Source: Taklimakanibacter deserti (lineage in GTDB: Bacteria; Pseudomonadota; Alphaproteobacteria; Rhizobiales; Aestuariivirgaceae). Taken from it: DNA of 64,000 nucleotides. Positions within the stretch are counted from its first letter, which is position 1. Each line of letters starts with the position of its first letter. The notes beneath the pieces were generated by a model that did no database searches, had not been told where the DNA came from, and was given only the letters and a program-made list of their open reading frames with translations. Both the position numbers and the translations under genes were made by a program. This document shows positions 44,261 through 54,368 of this stretch, piece by piece. The stretch covers positions 62,001-126,000 of the forward strand of contig QORU01000007.1 of NCBI GenBank assembly GCA_003574785.1, in the 5' to 3' direction.

Positions 44261-44965
44261 ATGACCCCCATCCTCTTCTACGGCGTGCCCTCCGGCTGCT
44301 CTTTCGGCTCGATCGTGGCGCTCGAATGGCTGGGCAAACCCTACCGGCTCAGTCGCATCGACATGCCGGAAGTGGTGCAGAGCGACGCCTATCGCCGCAT
44401 CAACCCGGTGGGCGAGACGCCCTCGCTCCTGACCGAAGATGAGAGGATCATCAGCGAGAGCCTCGCCATCCTCAATCACTTGGGAACGAGCGGGACCGAG
44501 AAGGGTCTCGCCTTCAAGCAAGGCACGGCCGGCTTCGACCGCCTCAACCAGGCGCTGGCCTATCTCAACACCAGCTTCTTCAACAGCTTCAGCCCGCTCT
44601 GGTACACGCTCGAGCATGACATGAAGCCCGACGCGAAGCAGGCGCTCAGGACCTATGGCGCGGCAAATGTCGCGAAAGCGCATGGCGAGCTCGAGAAGAT
44701 GCTGGGCAAGGGGCCGTGGCTGCTCGGCAACCAGCGCACGCTGGCGGATGCCTATTTCATCGGCATCGCCCGCTGGACGAAATATCACGATGTCGTCGAC
44801 CGCCAGACCTATCCCGGACTGCAGAGCCTGTTCGAAAGGCTCGAAGACGATCCGGCGGTGAAATTCGCCCATGCGATCGAACATGGCGAAGAGGCGCGAG
44901 GCGCCGGCGGCTTCCTGGGCCATGTCAGTCTGGAGAGGGCGCTCAGCGAGATTTCCGACTTGTGA
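44261..44965 (+). CDS. Glutathione S-transferase family protein
   Basis: 234 residues, preceded by AAAAAGGAGACCGAC. The thioredoxin-like N-terminal domain has ILFYGVPSGCSFGSIVALEWL, then INPVGETPSLLTEDERIISESLAIL with the cis-Pro and Glu/Ser glutathione contacts. The helical C-terminal domain has WLLGNQRTLADAYFIGIARW with the N-capping box. The substrate is not visible. It is the likely target of the divergent LysR regulator. Confidence 0.9.
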   Translation: MTPILFYGVPSGCSFGSIVALEWLGKPYRLSRIDMPEVVQSDAYRRINPVGETPSLLTEDERIISESLAILNHLGTSGTEKGLAFKQGTAGFDRLNQALAYLNTSFFNSFSPLWYTLEHDMKPDAKQALRTYGAANVAKAHGELEKMLGKGPWLLGNQRTLADAYFIGIARWTKYHDVVDRQTYPGLQSLFERLEDDPAVKFAHAIEHGEEARGAGGFLGHVSLERALSEISDL

Positions 44966-45501
44966 CTCCAACGCTGTTTCGCACCGGCGATAATGCCTCT
45001 TGACATCGTGGGCCAAAGCGCGGTTTGGATAATATCAGAGTTGGAAATGTGCCCGGGCAGTCGTTGCCGGGCACATTGCTTTGATGTCCTCGCACCTCCC
45101 CAAAAAGGAACTGTCCATGACCGGCACGCTCTGCCGAAGCGCTGCGCCCTGGCTGATGAAGATCGCCGAGCTCTTCGGCATCATCGTCAAAACCATCCTG
45201 TCGATGGTGGAAAAAGTCGGCGACATCTGTTGCCGGAAAGCCGGGTGGCCGGGCTTGCTTCGCGCGATATGGCCATGCTTGTCCCGTCCGGCCTCGTCGA
45301 CGCATGAGGATGCGGGCTCCTCGCCGGCCTCGGGGCGGCGCCGGCGCGGATCACCAAAACCGAAAGGCTCGAACGCGACATCTTCCCGTCTGCAGGCCCA
45401 TGCCCTGGGAAAGGTCGAAGGTTTCGGCTCAGATAATGGAAAGCTAGCAGCCACTATGCCGCCACGTAAGAGAAAGGTCGGAAAGCTTTATCAGCGGAAC
45501 G
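44966..45501. other. Intergenic region, hairpin and a doubtful ORF
   Basis: This 536-base gap separates the GST gene from the convergent HerA-like gene. It holds a strong hairpin at 45046-45077 and a plus-strand frame from the ATG at 45117 that follows AAAAAGGAACTGTCC; its first part, AELFGIIVKTILSMVEKVGDI, is amphipathic, but the rest turns basic and runs antisense into the HerA gene. A long minus-strand frame covers the same span. Neither resembles a known family, so I do not call a gene. Confidence 0.45.
45046..45081 (+). terminator. Likely terminator for the GST gene
   Basis: AATGTGCCCGG at 45046-45056 pairs perfectly with CCGGGCACATT at 45067-45077, followed by GCTTT. The tail is short, and the hairpin could also act on minus-strand transcription. 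Confidence 0.55.
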
Positions 45502-46983
45502 TTATCGCCTGGATAACCCGCCCAGAATGCCGCGCACCAGCGAGCGCACCACCATCGAGCCGACCTGGCGGCCGACGCTGCCGGCGACATTCTTGACGAA
45601 GCGGTCCGTGGCCGACTCACGCTGCCGGGGTGCCGAGCGTGCCGAACGCGCCGCGCGCGCCGCCGCCTTCTCGGCCGCGGCCTTCTCTTGCGCCTCGGCC
45701 CGCTCATTGGCGCGCTGGGTCAGTTTCTCATAAGCGGAGTCGCGATCGACCGCTTCGTCATACTCGCCATAGACCGGCGACGACTTGATGAGCTTCTGGC
45801 GCTCCTCGGGCGTGATCGGACCGAGGCGGCTCTCGGGCGGGCGGATCAGCGTGCGCTCCACCATGGTCGGCACGCCTTTCAGATCGAGCACCGAGACCAG
45901 GGCTTCGCCCTTGCCGAGCTCGGTGATCGCCTTCTCGGTCTTGAACTTGGGATTGGGCCTGAAGGTGTCGGCCGCGGTCTTCACCGCCTTCTGCTCGCGC
46001 GGCGTATAGGCGCGCAGCGCATGCTGGATGCGGTTGCCCATTTGCGCCAGCACGCTTTCCGGCACGTCGAGCGGATTCTGCGTCACGAAATAGACGCCCA
46101 CCCCTTTCGAGCGGATGAGCTTCACCGTCTGCTCGATCTTCTGCAACAGGCCGGACGGCGCGTCGGTGAAGAGCAGATGCGCCTCGTCGAAGAAGAAGAC
46201 GAGCTTCGGCTTGTCGGGATCGCCGACTTCGGGAAGCTCCTCGAACAGTTCCGAAAGGAGCCACAGCAGGAAGGTTGCATAGAGCTGCGGCGAGGACATC
46301 AGCTTGTCGGCGGCGAGCACATTCATGTAGCCGCGGCCGTCATTGGTCTTGCGCATCAGGTCCTTGATGTCGAGCGCCGGCTCGCCGAAGAACTTGTCGC
46401 CGCCCTGCTCCTCGATCACGACGAGGCGGCGCTGGATCGACCCGATGGTCATGGCATTGAGATTGCCGTAGTCGGTGCGCAATTCCTTGCCGCGGCTGGC
46501 GAGGTCGGAGAGAAGCAAGCGCAGGTCCTTGAGGTCGAGAAGCGCGAGGCCTTCCTCATCGGCGATCTTGAAGGCGATGTTGAGCGCGCCTTCCTGCGCG
46601 TCGGTCAAGCCCATCAGGCGCGACAGGAGAAGCGGACCCATTTCGGAAATGGTCGTGCGGATGGGATGGCCCTGCTCGCCGAACAGGTCCCAGAAGATCG
46701 TCGGGGTCGCCTCGAAACCATAATCCTTGAAGCCGACCTTCTTGGCGCGCTCGAGGAGGAAATCCTGGGCCGTGCCGGCTTCGGAAATGCCCGACAGGTC
46801 GCCCTTCACGTCGGCGGCGAAGACCGGTACGCCGGCCTTGCAGAAGCCTTCGGCCATGATCTGCAAGGTGACGGTCTTGCCGGTGCCGGTGGCGCCGGTC
46901 ACCAGACCGTGGCGATTGGCCATGGGCAGGAAGAGATCCTCGCGCTTGTCCGCCTTGCCGAGAAAGATCGTATTGTCAGCCAT
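45502..46983 (-). CDS. HerA-like ATPase (DUF853)
   Basis: 493 residues. Walker A is GATGTGKTVTL (residues 30-37), then FAADVKGDLSGISEAGT, a Walker B of LVFFFDEAHLLF, RSKGVGVYFVTQNPLDVPESV with the sensor Gln/Asn, and QHALRAYTPREQKAVKTA with the likely arginine finger. DUF853 proteins are FtsK/HerA-type ring ATPases; the archaeal HerA works on DNA ends, but the bacterial DUF853 role is not settled. The C-terminal 60 residues are Ala/Arg/Glu-rich, then GSVGRQVGSMVVRSLVRG, which is likely a membrane- or self-association tail. Confidence 0.9.
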   Translation of the reverse strand: MADNTIFLGKADKREDLFLPMANRHGLVTGATGTGKTVTLQIMAEGFCKAGVPVFAADVKGDLSGISEAGTAQDFLLERAKKVGFKDYGFEATPTIFWDLFGEQGHPIRTTISEMGPLLLSRLMGLTDAQEGALNIAFKIADEEGLALLDLKDLRLLLSDLASRGKELRTDYGNLNAMTIGSIQRRLVVIEEQGGDKFFGEPALDIKDLMRKTNDGRGYMNVLAADKLMSSPQLYATFLLWLLSELFEELPEVGDPDKPKLVFFFDEAHLLFTDAPSGLLQKIEQTVKLIRSKGVGVYFVTQNPLDVPESVLAQMGNRIQHALRAYTPREQKAVKTAADTFRPNPKFKTEKAITELGKGEALVSVLDLKGVPTMVERTLIRPPESRLGPITPEERQKLIKSSPVYGEYDEAVDRDSAYEKLTQRANERAEAQEKAAAEKAAARAARSARSAPRQRESATDRFVKNVAGSVGRQVGSMVVRSLVRGILGGLSRR

Positions 46984-47077
46984 CGTCGAAAAGTCCCCTT
47001 TGGTGCGCCGTCATGCACCTTGCAAGTGCTTCAATCTGCTATAAAACGCTGGCGAGTTCAAACTTGCCGGAGTTCCC

Positions 47078-47467
47078 ATGCAGGAGCTGATTGCCCGAAT
47101 TGTGACGAAAACCGGTCTCGATCCGAAGCGTGCCGAGAAGGCCTTGGGCATCATGCTCTCGCTCGTCAAGACACAAGGCAATCAGCAGAAGGTCGGTGAG
47201 CTCTTCGCCAAGCTGCCCGGTGCCGAGGAGTTGGCCAAGCGTCACGGCGGCGACGGTTCGCGCGGCGGCGGGCTTCTCGGCATGCTGGGCGGCGGCCTGA
47301 TGGGCGGGCCTTTGGCCGCGATCACGAAGCTGCAAGCGGCCGGCCTCAGCATGGATCAGATCAAAGGGCTCGGCAGCGAAACCCTCGCCTATGCCAAGGA
47401 GGTTGCGGGCGAAGATCTCGTCAAGCAGGTGGCCGGCTCCATCCCGGGCCTTGGCAGCTATGTCTGA
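47078..47467 (+). CDS. DUF2780/DUF2267-like protein
   Basis: 129 residues. The helical part begins MQELIARIVTKTGLDPKRAEKA and is followed by VGELFAKLPGAEELAKRHGG, a Gly/Met-rich loop GGGLLGMLGGGLMGGPL (about 65-81), and LQAAGLSMDQIKGLGSETL. This matches DUF2780/DUF2267-type small helical proteins of unknown function. Its stop overlaps the mutA start by eight bases, so the two are coupled. It diverges from the HerA-like gene across about 95 bases. Confidence 0.72.
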   Translation: MQELIARIVTKTGLDPKRAEKALGIMLSLVKTQGNQQKVGELFAKLPGAEELAKRHGGDGSRGGGLLGMLGGGLMGGPLAAITKLQAAGLSMDQIKGLGSETLAYAKEVAGEDLVKQVAGSIPGLGSYV

Positions 47468-48869
47468 CGTTGCGGCACCCTCGCTGACACTCGCCGCGGA
47501 ATTTTCGTGCGCCAGCGAAAGCGATTGGCGCAAGCGCGTCGAGGCCGTGCTCAAGGGCGCCGATTTCGAGAAGAAACTCTGTTCACGGACGGCGGATGGC
47601 ATCGCCTTGGCGCCGCTCTATTCATCGGGAAGCGCCAGCGCAGCCCACCGGCCGGAGCAGACGCCCTGGACGGTGATGCAGCGGGCCGACCATCCCGATG
47701 CGGTGCGCGCCAATGAGCAAGCGCTCGACGATCTCGATCACGGCGCGACGGGTCTTCGTCTCGCCTTCGCCGACGCGACGGGCGCGCGCGGCTTTGGGCT
47801 CACGACACTCGACCAGAAGAGCGTGGCCCGCCTCATGACGGGCATAAGGATCGACGCCATCGATCTCAGCCTCGATGCCGGTCCCCATGGAGCCCAAGCT
47901 GCCAAGGCCTTCGCACAATGGGTGGCGACACAGCCGGTCGATCCGGAAAGGCTGCGTCTGGGTTTCGGCCTCGATCCGATCGGGAGCGGTGCCGGCGAGA
48001 ACACGATCGATCCCGACTTTGCCGAGAGGCTGCGCGGATCCGTCAAAGCTCTGCGTGAGCAACACTTCATCGGCCCCTTCGCCGAGGCCTCAGGCATCAT
48101 CTGGCATGATGCGGGGGCGAGTGAGGTCCAGGAGCTCGCTTTCACCATTGCCACGGGTGTCGCCTATCTGCGCGCCCTCGATCATCTCGATGACGACCAT
48201 CTGAAGCACGCTGTGTCCCTGTCGCTCGCGGCCGACCAGGACATGTTCGTCACGCTGGCGAAATTCCGCGCCGGCCGTCTGCTGTGGTCGCGCATCCTCG
48301 CCGCCTCGGGCCTGTCGGCGGATGCCATCACTCTTCACGGTGAAACATCATGGCGGATGATGACGGCGCTCGATGCGCATACGAACATCCTGAGGACGAC
48401 GGCGGCGGTCTTCGGCGCAGCCCTTGGCGGCGCCGAGCGTATCACCGTCCTCCCCTTCTCGCTGGCGCAAGGGCTGCCCGATGAATTCGCCCGCCGCATC
48501 GCCCGCAACACGCAGACTATCCTGCAGGAGGAATCGCAACTGTGGCGTGTCAGCGATCCGGCGTCGGGTGCGGGCTATGTCGAGCATTTGACCCGCTCGC
48601 TCTGCGACAGAGCCTGGTCGCTGTTCCAGGAGATCGAGAAGCAAGGCGGCATCGCCGCTTCCATCGCCAGCGGCCGCATCGCCGCCCTGGTCACGGAGAA
48701 GCGCCGGGAAAAGCTGGCCCGCATCAAGGACAAGACCGAGACCATCATCGGCGTGACCGCCTACAGGCCACCGCGTGAAGCCGCGCCGTCGATTGAAGAC
48801 GTGCCCCGCGGGACAGCGCCGGTCTCTCGGCTGGCGCAGGTCTTCGAAACCGCCGGAGCGTCGTCATGA
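47460..48869 (+). CDS. mutA: Methylmalonyl-CoA mutase small subunit
   Basis: 469 residues from the ATG at 47460; the open frame reaches back to 47391 inside the preceding gene. Family blocks include [61 protein letters not shown] and [20 protein letters not shown]. It lacks a cobalamin-binding domain, as expected for the small subunit, which pairs with MutB. The complex converts methylmalonyl-CoA to succinyl-CoA in propionate use. It overlaps mutB by four bases. Confidence 0.92.
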   Translation: MSDVAAPSLTLAAEFSCASESDWRKRVEAVLKGADFEKKLCSRTADGIALAPLYSSGSASAAHRPEQTPWTVMQRADHPDAVRANEQALDDLDHGATGLRLAFADATGARGFGLTTLDQKSVARLMTGIRIDAIDLSLDAGPHGAQAAKAFAQWVATQPVDPERLRLGFGLDPIGSGAGENTIDPDFAERLRGSVKALREQHFIGPFAEASGIIWHDAGASEVQELAFTIATGVAYLRALDHLDDDHLKHAVSLSLAADQDMFVTLAKFRAGRLLWSRILAASGLSADAITLHGETSWRMMTALDAHTNILRTTAAVFGAALGGAERITVLPFSLAQGLPDEFARRIARNTQTILQEESQLWRVSDPASGAGYVEHLTRSLCDRAWSLFQEIEKQGGIAASIASGRIAALVTEKRREKLARIKDKTETIIGVTAYRPPREAAPSIEDVPRGTAPVSRLAQVFETAGASS

Positions 48870-51010
48870 GCCGCATCCCGGATTTCAGCAAGATCGGTTT
48901 CAGCGCCGAGCCAATGGCCACCGCGGCGTCCATCTGGGAAACGCCGGAAGGACTCGCGATCAAATCGGCCTATAGGGCCGCCGACACCGAAAGCCTCGAT
49001 TTTTTGCGCAGCTGGCCCGGCATCCCGCCCTATCTGCGCGGACCCTACCCCACCATGTATGTCACCCAGCCCTGGACGATCCGGCAATATGCCGGCTTCT
49101 CCACGGCGGAGGATTCGAACGCCTTCTACCGGCGCAATCTGGCGGCCGGCCAAATGGGACTTTCGATCGCCTTCGATCTCGCCACCCATCGCGGCTATGA
49201 TTCCGATCATCCGCGCGTCGCGGGCGATGTCGGCATGGCGGGCGTCGCCATCGATTCCATCTATGACATGCGCACGCTGTTCGACGGCATTCCGCTCGAC
49301 AAGATGAGCGTGTCGATGACCATGAACGGTGCCGTGCTGCCGGTGATGGCGCTCTATATCGTGGCGGGCGAGGAGCAAGGTGTCGCGCCGGGAAAACTCT
49401 CAGGCACGATCCAGAACGACATCCTCAAGGAATTCATGGTGCGGAACACCTATATCTATCCGCCCAAGCAGTCGATGCGCATCGTCTCCGACATCTTCGC
49501 CTATACCAGCGAGAAGATGCCGAAATTCAACTCGATCTCGATCTCGGGCTACCATATGCAGGAAGCCGGGGCGACGGCCGATCTCGAGCTCGCTTATACG
49601 CTCGCCGATGGGCTGGATTATGTGCGCGCCGGCATCGCCGCAGGCCTCGATATCGACCGTTTTGCGCCGCGCCTGTCCTTCTTCTGGGCGATCGGCATGA
49701 ACTTCTTCATGGAAGTGGCGAAGATGCGCGCCGCCCGCATGCTGTGGGCGAAGCTCCTCAAGAGCTTCAGTCCGAAGGACGAGCGCTCGCTGTCGCTGCG
49801 CACCCATTGCCAGACCTCGGGCTGGAGCCTCGCCGCCCAGGACGTCTTCAACAATGTGGTGCGCACCGGGATCGAGGCGATGGCCGCGACGCAAGGCGGG
49901 ACGCAGTCCTTGCACACCAATTCGCTCGACGAGGCGCTGGCGCTACCGACCGATTTCTCCGCCCGAATCGCGCGCAACACCCAGCTCTTCCTGCAAAAGG
50001 AAGCGGGCACGTGCCGCGTCATCGATCCCTGGGGCGGCAGCTTCTTCGTCGAGCGGCTGACCTATGACCTCGCCGCCAAGGCCTGGGGCCATATCGAGGA
50101 AGTCGAGAAGATGGGCGGCATGGCGCACGCCATCGAGGCCGGCATACCGAAATTGCGCATCGAGGAAGCGGCGACCCGCACCCAGGCGCGCATCGACTCG
50201 GGCGAGCAGACCGTTGTCGGCGTCAACAAATATGTCCATGGCACGGACGCCGAGATCGACATCTTGAAAGTCGACAATTCGGCGGTGCGTGCGAGACAGA
50301 TCGAGAAACTCGCGCGACTGCGCGCCGAACGGGATGAGCATGCCTGCCAGGCAGCCCTCGAGCGGCTGACCCATCTGGCCAGGAGCGGCGAAGGCAATCT
50401 CCTCGCCGGCGCCGTCGATGCGGCGCGCGCCAAGGCGACGGTCGGCGAGATATCGCTGGCCTTGGAAAGAGCATGGAGCCGGCATGCCGCCGAGAGCCGT
50501 GCCGTCAAGGGCATCTATGAGGCGGCGAGCAAAGGCAACAGGCTGGAAGAAGCGCGCCGCTCGGTGCGCGCCTTCCGCGAGGCCGATGGCCGGCCGCCGC
50601 GCGTCCTCGTCGCCAAGATCGGCCAGGACGGCCATGACCGCGGCCAGAAGGTGATCGCCTCGGCCTTCGGCGACATGGGCTTCGACGTCAAAGTGGGAGC
50701 CTTGTTCTCGACACCCGAAGAGGTCGCCGATCTCGCGGTGAAGAGCGATGTCCATGTGGTGGGCGTGTCATCGCTCACCGCCGGCCACCTCACCCATGTG
50801 CCGCTCCTCAAGGCGGCGCTCGAGGAGCGAGGACGGCCCGAGATCATGATCGTGGTCGGCGGCGTCATACCGCCGGAAGATGTGGCAACGCTGCTCGCCG
50901 CCGGCGCTGCCGCCGTGTTTCCTCCCGGCACCGTCATCCCGGAGGCGGCGCAGAAGCTCCTCGACCGGCTCAATGAGCGCCTGGGCTATGCCCAGCGCGC
51001 GGCGGAATAG
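48866..51010 (+). CDS. mutB: Methylmalonyl-CoA mutase large subunit
   Basis: 714 residues, full length. The TIM-barrel begins [20 protein letters not shown] and carries [20 protein letters not shown] and [19 protein letters not shown]. The C-terminal B12-binding domain has GQDGHDRGQ with the cobalt-ligand His590, then [15 protein letters not shown] and [14 protein letters not shown]. It catalyses the radical carbon shift with adenosylcobalamin. No MeaB or epimerase gene is next to it. A rhizobial-type palindrome follows the stop. Confidence 0.96.
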   Translation: MSRIPDFSKIGFSAEPMATAASIWETPEGLAIKSAYRAADTESLDFLRSWPGIPPYLRGPYPTMYVTQPWTIRQYAGFSTAEDSNAFYRRNLAAGQMGLSIAFDLATHRGYDSDHPRVAGDVGMAGVAIDSIYDMRTLFDGIPLDKMSVSMTMNGAVLPVMALYIVAGEEQGVAPGKLSGTIQNDILKEFMVRNTYIYPPKQSMRIVSDIFAYTSEKMPKFNSISISGYHMQEAGATADLELAYTLADGLDYVRAGIAAGLDIDRFAPRLSFFWAIGMNFFMEVAKMRAARMLWAKLLKSFSPKDERSLSLRTHCQTSGWSLAAQDVFNNVVRTGIEAMAATQGGTQSLHTNSLDEALALPTDFSARIARNTQLFLQKEAGTCRVIDPWGGSFFVERLTYDLAAKAWGHIEEVEKMGGMAHAIEAGIPKLRIEEAATRTQARIDSGEQTVVGVNKYVHGTDAEIDILKVDNSAVRARQIEKLARLRAERDEHACQAALERLTHLARSGEGNLLAGAVDAARAKATVGEISLALERAWSRHAAESRAVKGIYEAASKGNRLEEARRSVRAFREADGRPPRVLVAKIGQDGHDRGQKVIASAFGDMGFDVKVGALFSTPEEVADLAVKSDVHVVGVSSLTAGHLTHVPLLKAALEERGRPEIMIVVGGVIPPEDVATLLAAGAAAVFPPGTVIPEAAQKLLDRLNERLGYAQRAAE

Positions 51011-51025
51011 GTTGCGCTCTTTTTT

Positions 51026-51073
51026 GCGCATCGGCTTGCCCGAAAACCGCGCACACTTTTCGGGTCGATGCGC
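51026..51073. repeat. Rhizobial-type palindromic repeat after mutB
   Basis: Outer arms GCGCATCG (51026-51033) and CGATGCGC (51066-51073) enclose CCCGAAAA (51039-51046) and TTTTCGGG (51057-51064). It has the same structure and inner sequence as the copy at 22331-22395. The final bases overlap the stop codon area of the TPR gene. It may end transcription of both convergent genes. Confidence 0.65.
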
Positions 51074-51690
51074 TATATTCCTCGCTCGATGTGCTCGGCG
51101 AGTTCCTGGTATTCCTCACAGGTCGTGCCGCAGCGCTTGGCGATCTCGTTCAACTCGATCTTGGCGAGATCGATGCGGCCGGCGGCGACATAACCTTCGC
51201 CCAGATATTCGCGAGCAAGCACGAAATTGGGATTGATCGCGAGGGCCTTGCGGTAATACCGAATCCCTTCATCGAGCCGTCCGGATTTGCGCAGGCTGTA
51301 TCCCGTGTAGTTCAGGACATAAGGGTCGTTCTGATTGCGTATCGCCGCCAGGACGGTGAGCGCCCAATCATATTCGCCGGCCTGCGCCAGGGCACTGCCC
51401 TCCCGATAGAGCTCTTCATCGGGGAGGATTCCGTAAGAGACCTTGACGCATTTTTTCGTTTTCTTGTCCTGGACCTCATTCTTTTTGCAATGCTTGACGG
51501 TTTGTCCGCTGCCGCCACTGCTACTGCCGCCGCCACTGCTGCCGCCACCACCGCTATTGCCGCCACCGCCACTGCCGCCGCCACCGCCGCCACCGCCGCC
51601 ACTACCGCCACCACCGCCGCCCTGGGCGAAGGCAGGCATGACGCCCAGAGAAAAAGCCAATGCCGCTACTACAATCATGCCGCTCTTCAT
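51073..51690 (-). CDS. Exported Gly/Ser-rich protein with TPR repeats
   Basis: 205 residues from the ATG at 51690, preceded by GAGGAGGTCGATC; the longer frame to 51732 lacks a site. A signal peptide (about 1-22, ending AFAQ) precedes a run of about 40 residues that is almost only Gly and Ser. Next is a paired-Cys segment, HCKKNEVQDKKTKKC, then helical TPR-like repeats: YREGSALAQAGEYDWALTVL, NYTGYSLRKSGRLDEGIRYY and LAREYLGEGYVAAGRIDLAK. It should be periplasmic or outer-membrane associated and mediate protein contacts. The partner is unknown. Confidence 0.82.
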   Translation of the reverse strand: MKSGMIVVAALAFSLGVMPAFAQGGGGGGSGGGGGGGGGSGGGGNSGGGGSSGGGSSSGGSGQTVKHCKKNEVQDKKTKKCVKVSYGILPDEELYREGSALAQAGEYDWALTVLAAIRNQNDPYVLNYTGYSLRKSGRLDEGIRYYRKALAINPNFVLAREYLGEGYVAAGRIDLAKIELNEIAKRCGTTCEEYQELAEHIERGI

Positions 51691-51800
51691 GATCGACCTC
51701 CTCACACATTTGAATCGGATACGCCCTCGCATCGAAAATCATTCCCTCGCGCAAGAGACGGGCACGAAGCTTGCACGATTGGCCCGAGGACTGTGCCAAA

Positions 51801-53138
51801 ATGGATTTCTCACGCCGCATCTTCATGTCTGCAGCACCGGTGCTGGCCGCGGGTGCCGTCACTCCGAAAGCGGCGCTCGCCGCATCCGGCAATGCGCTCA
51901 TCTCGGCCACCGATCTCGGCGTGAGACCCAATGCGAAGGGCGACCTGTCGGCGGCCTTCCAGAAGGCTATCGCCAAGGTTTCCGAGCGTGGCGGCGTTTT
52001 GCTGCTGCCGGCGGGCACCTATCAGCTGTCGGACATCCGCATCGATCGTCCCATCGCTCTTCAAGGCATCCGCGGATTGACGACACTCTTGACGACAAGG
52101 GAAACCGGCATATTCGCCATCGAAGCCTCTTCCGTCACCCTCGATGGCATCGGCTTCGAGGGCCAGGGCACAGCCGAAGAAAGCGAGGCGGACCTGGTCT
52201 CGGCACGGAGCTGTCCCAATCTCACTGTCGAAAACTGCAGCTTCGGCAATTTCACTGGCAACGGCCTTATGCTCACGCAATGCTCGGGGCGCGTCACCCA
52301 TAACAGCGCGTCGAATATAGGGCGCACCGGCATCTTCGCGCTCGACTCGACCGGGCTCGAGATCACCGGCAACGACCTTCACGACATCGGCAATAACGCC
52401 ATCCAGGTGTGGACCAGCGAGCAGCGTCCCGACGGCACGATCGTCTGCGGCAACCGGATCGAGCGGGTGCGCTACGACAATGGCGGCTCAGGCCAGAACG
52501 GCAATGGCATCGTGGTGTTCCGGGCCGGCAATGTCATCGTGAGCCACAACCGCGTGAGCGATTGCGGCTACAGCGCCATCCGCAACAATTCCGGGCGCAA
52601 CTGCCAGATCGTCAACAATTCCGTCTCGCGGCTCAATGAAACGGCGATCTATGTCGAATTCGCCTTCGATGGCGCGGTTGTCTCGGGCAACATCATCGAG
52701 ACGGCGGCGGCGGGAATCTCGATCACCAATTTCAGGGAAGGCGGCCGGCTGGCGGTCTGCGCCAACAATATCGTCCGCCAAATCACCGGCGGCGGCTCCA
52801 ATCCCAACAGCAGCGCCATCGCCATTGGCGCTGAAGCCGACACCATCGTCACTGGCAATGTCATCGAAGGCGTCGCCTATTGCGGGATCCATTTGGGCTG
52901 GGGTCCTTATGCGCGCAATCTCATGGCCAGTGGAAATCTCCTGCGCGAATGCGTGATCGCGATCGCTCCTTCGGTGAGCGAAGGTGCGGGCCCCATCAGC
53001 ATCACGGGCAATATGATCGCGCAGTCGGAGAAGGCGATCATCGGCATGGACCATGACGTCACGAAGACCGGAGAACTCTCGGCCATGGGCGCCGAAATAC
53101 CGGCGCATCTCGCGATCGGCGGCAACCACGTCAGCTAG
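51801..53138 (+). CDS. Tat-exported right-handed beta-helix protein (TIGR03808-like)
   Basis: 445 residues from the ATG at 51801; GAGGA lies ten bases ahead. The N-terminus FSRRIFMSAAPVLAAGAV is a twin-arginine signal. The rest repeats short strand-turn units such as GIFALDSTGLEITGNDLHDIG and NVIVSHNRVSDCGYSAIRNN, the pectate-lyase-like right-handed beta-helix. It matches the TIGR03808 Tat-secreted repeat family. No pectate-lyase catalytic residues are evident; a carbohydrate-binding or structural surface role is possible. It diverges from the TPR gene. Confidence 0.85.
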   Translation: MDFSRRIFMSAAPVLAAGAVTPKAALAASGNALISATDLGVRPNAKGDLSAAFQKAIAKVSERGGVLLLPAGTYQLSDIRIDRPIALQGIRGLTTLLTTRETGIFAIEASSVTLDGIGFEGQGTAEESEADLVSARSCPNLTVENCSFGNFTGNGLMLTQCSGRVTHNSASNIGRTGIFALDSTGLEITGNDLHDIGNNAIQVWTSEQRPDGTIVCGNRIERVRYDNGGSGQNGNGIVVFRAGNVIVSHNRVSDCGYSAIRNNSGRNCQIVNNSVSRLNETAIYVEFAFDGAVVSGNIIETAAAGISITNFREGGRLAVCANNIVRQITGGGSNPNSSAIAIGAEADTIVTGNVIEGVAYCGIHLGWGPYARNLMASGNLLRECVIAIAPSVSEGAGPISITGNMIAQSEKAIIGMDHDVTKTGELSAMGAEIPAHLAIGGNHVS

Positions 53139-53182
53139 ACGCCCGCGCTTTCCTTCGGCCAGAGCCCGGCGTAGGCTACGGC

Positions 53183-54364
53183 ATGGATACCAAACCCGGC
53201 GAGTTGCCTGGCGAAGGTTTCGCGGCAGCCGAGGCCCAGATAACGAATTGGTTGATCGGTCCGGCACGGCGATCCTGCACGCCGGTCGAGATCGTCAATG
53301 GCTTGGTGGAGCGGCTTACCGACGCCGGCGTTCCTTTGTGGCGTGTGCGCATCGCTCAGCAGGTCGCCAATCCCCTGATCGGCGCCTGGGGCGTCGTGTG
53401 GAAACGCAGTGGCGGCACCGAGCTCTATACCGTGCCACGCGGCGTGCTGCAGACAAACGCCTTCTACGGCAGCCCCTTCGAACATGTCGTCAAGACACGG
53501 ACGCGGTTCCGGGGCTCGCTCGAAAGACTGGAGCGCGGCCGAGACCATGAGGTGCTTTTCGAGCTCGCGGCGCAGGGCAGCACCGACTATCTCGCCTTGC
53601 CGGTCGAATATGGTGACGGTTCGGTCCAGGCCAGCGCCTTCACCACCGATCGTCCGGGCGGCTTTCGCGAAGAGGAAGCCGCATTGATCGAGAGGCTGAT
53701 GCCGGCGCTGGCGGCGGCCATGGAGCCCGCTGCGATGCGCCATTCGATGGCGAGCCTGCTTGAGGTCTATCTCGGCTCGGGTCCGGCCGACCGGGTGGTG
53801 GGTGGCGCCTTCCAGCGCGGCGCCACGACGCAGATCGAAGCCGCCGTCATGGTCACCGACTTGCGCGGCTTCACCGGCCTGTCGGAAAAGCTCAAGCCCG
53901 ACCGGCTTCTGCAGCTCCTGGGCGCCTATTTCGAGATCGTCGTCGATGCGGTGCGGGCGGAGGGCGGGGATGTGCTCAAGTTCATTGGCGATGGCGTGCT
54001 GGCACTCTTTTCCTCCGAAGGGAACGGGCGCGCCGAGGCGTGCGCGCGGGCGGTCCGCAGCGTCGGCCTGGCTTTTGCCCGGAATAGCGACCCCGAGCTG
54101 CGCTTTGTCAGCGCCGTCCATGTGGGGCCGGTCGTCTATGGCAATATCGGCAGCCTCGACCGGCTCGATTTCACCGTCGTCGGTCCGACCGTGAACTATG
54201 TCAGCCGTCTGGAGAGTGCGGCCAAACTGCTCGACAAGGCGGCCATTTGCTCGGCCGACGTCGCCCGGTCCTTGCCGGCCAGCATGGTGCGCGATCTCGG
54301 CCAGCACCAGCTCAAGGGTATTGCCGATCCGCAGACCCTTTTCGAGCTGACGTTACCCCCGTGA
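53183..54364 (+). CDS. Class III nucleotidyl cyclase
   Basis: 393 residues. The N-terminal half (about 20-195) includes ITNWLIGPARRSCTPVEIVN and LALPVEYGDGSVQASAFTTD, the GAF-like regulatory segment found in many rhizobial cyclases. The catalytic domain (about 205-390) has AVMVTDLRGFTGLSEKL with the first metal Asp, VLKFIGDGVLALF with the second, and FTVVGPTVNYVSRLES. It makes cAMP (or cGMP) from the triphosphate. Base specificity cannot be read with certainty. No membrane helix is seen, so it is soluble. Confidence 0.9.
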   Translation: MDTKPGELPGEGFAAAEAQITNWLIGPARRSCTPVEIVNGLVERLTDAGVPLWRVRIAQQVANPLIGAWGVVWKRSGGTELYTVPRGVLQTNAFYGSPFEHVVKTRTRFRGSLERLERGRDHEVLFELAAQGSTDYLALPVEYGDGSVQASAFTTDRPGGFREEEAALIERLMPALAAAMEPAAMRHSMASLLEVYLGSGPADRVVGGAFQRGATTQIEAAVMVTDLRGFTGLSEKLKPDRLLQLLGAYFEIVVDAVRAEGGDVLKFIGDGVLALFSSEGNGRAEACARAVRSVGLAFARNSDPELRFVSAVHVGPVVYGNIGSLDRLDFTVVGPTVNYVSRLESAAKLLDKAAICSADVARSLPASMVRDLGQHQLKGIADPQTLFELTLPP

Positions 54365-54368
54365 AAAG

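Noticed and set aside
45000..45033. TTGACA at 45000 with GATAAT at 45028 as a promoter
   Set aside because: The spacing of 22 bases is too long for a normal sigma-70 promoter.
45035..45454. 139-codon minus-strand frame in the GST-HerA gap
   Set aside because: No ribosome binding site or motif, and it runs through a strong hairpin; left as part of an unassigned region.
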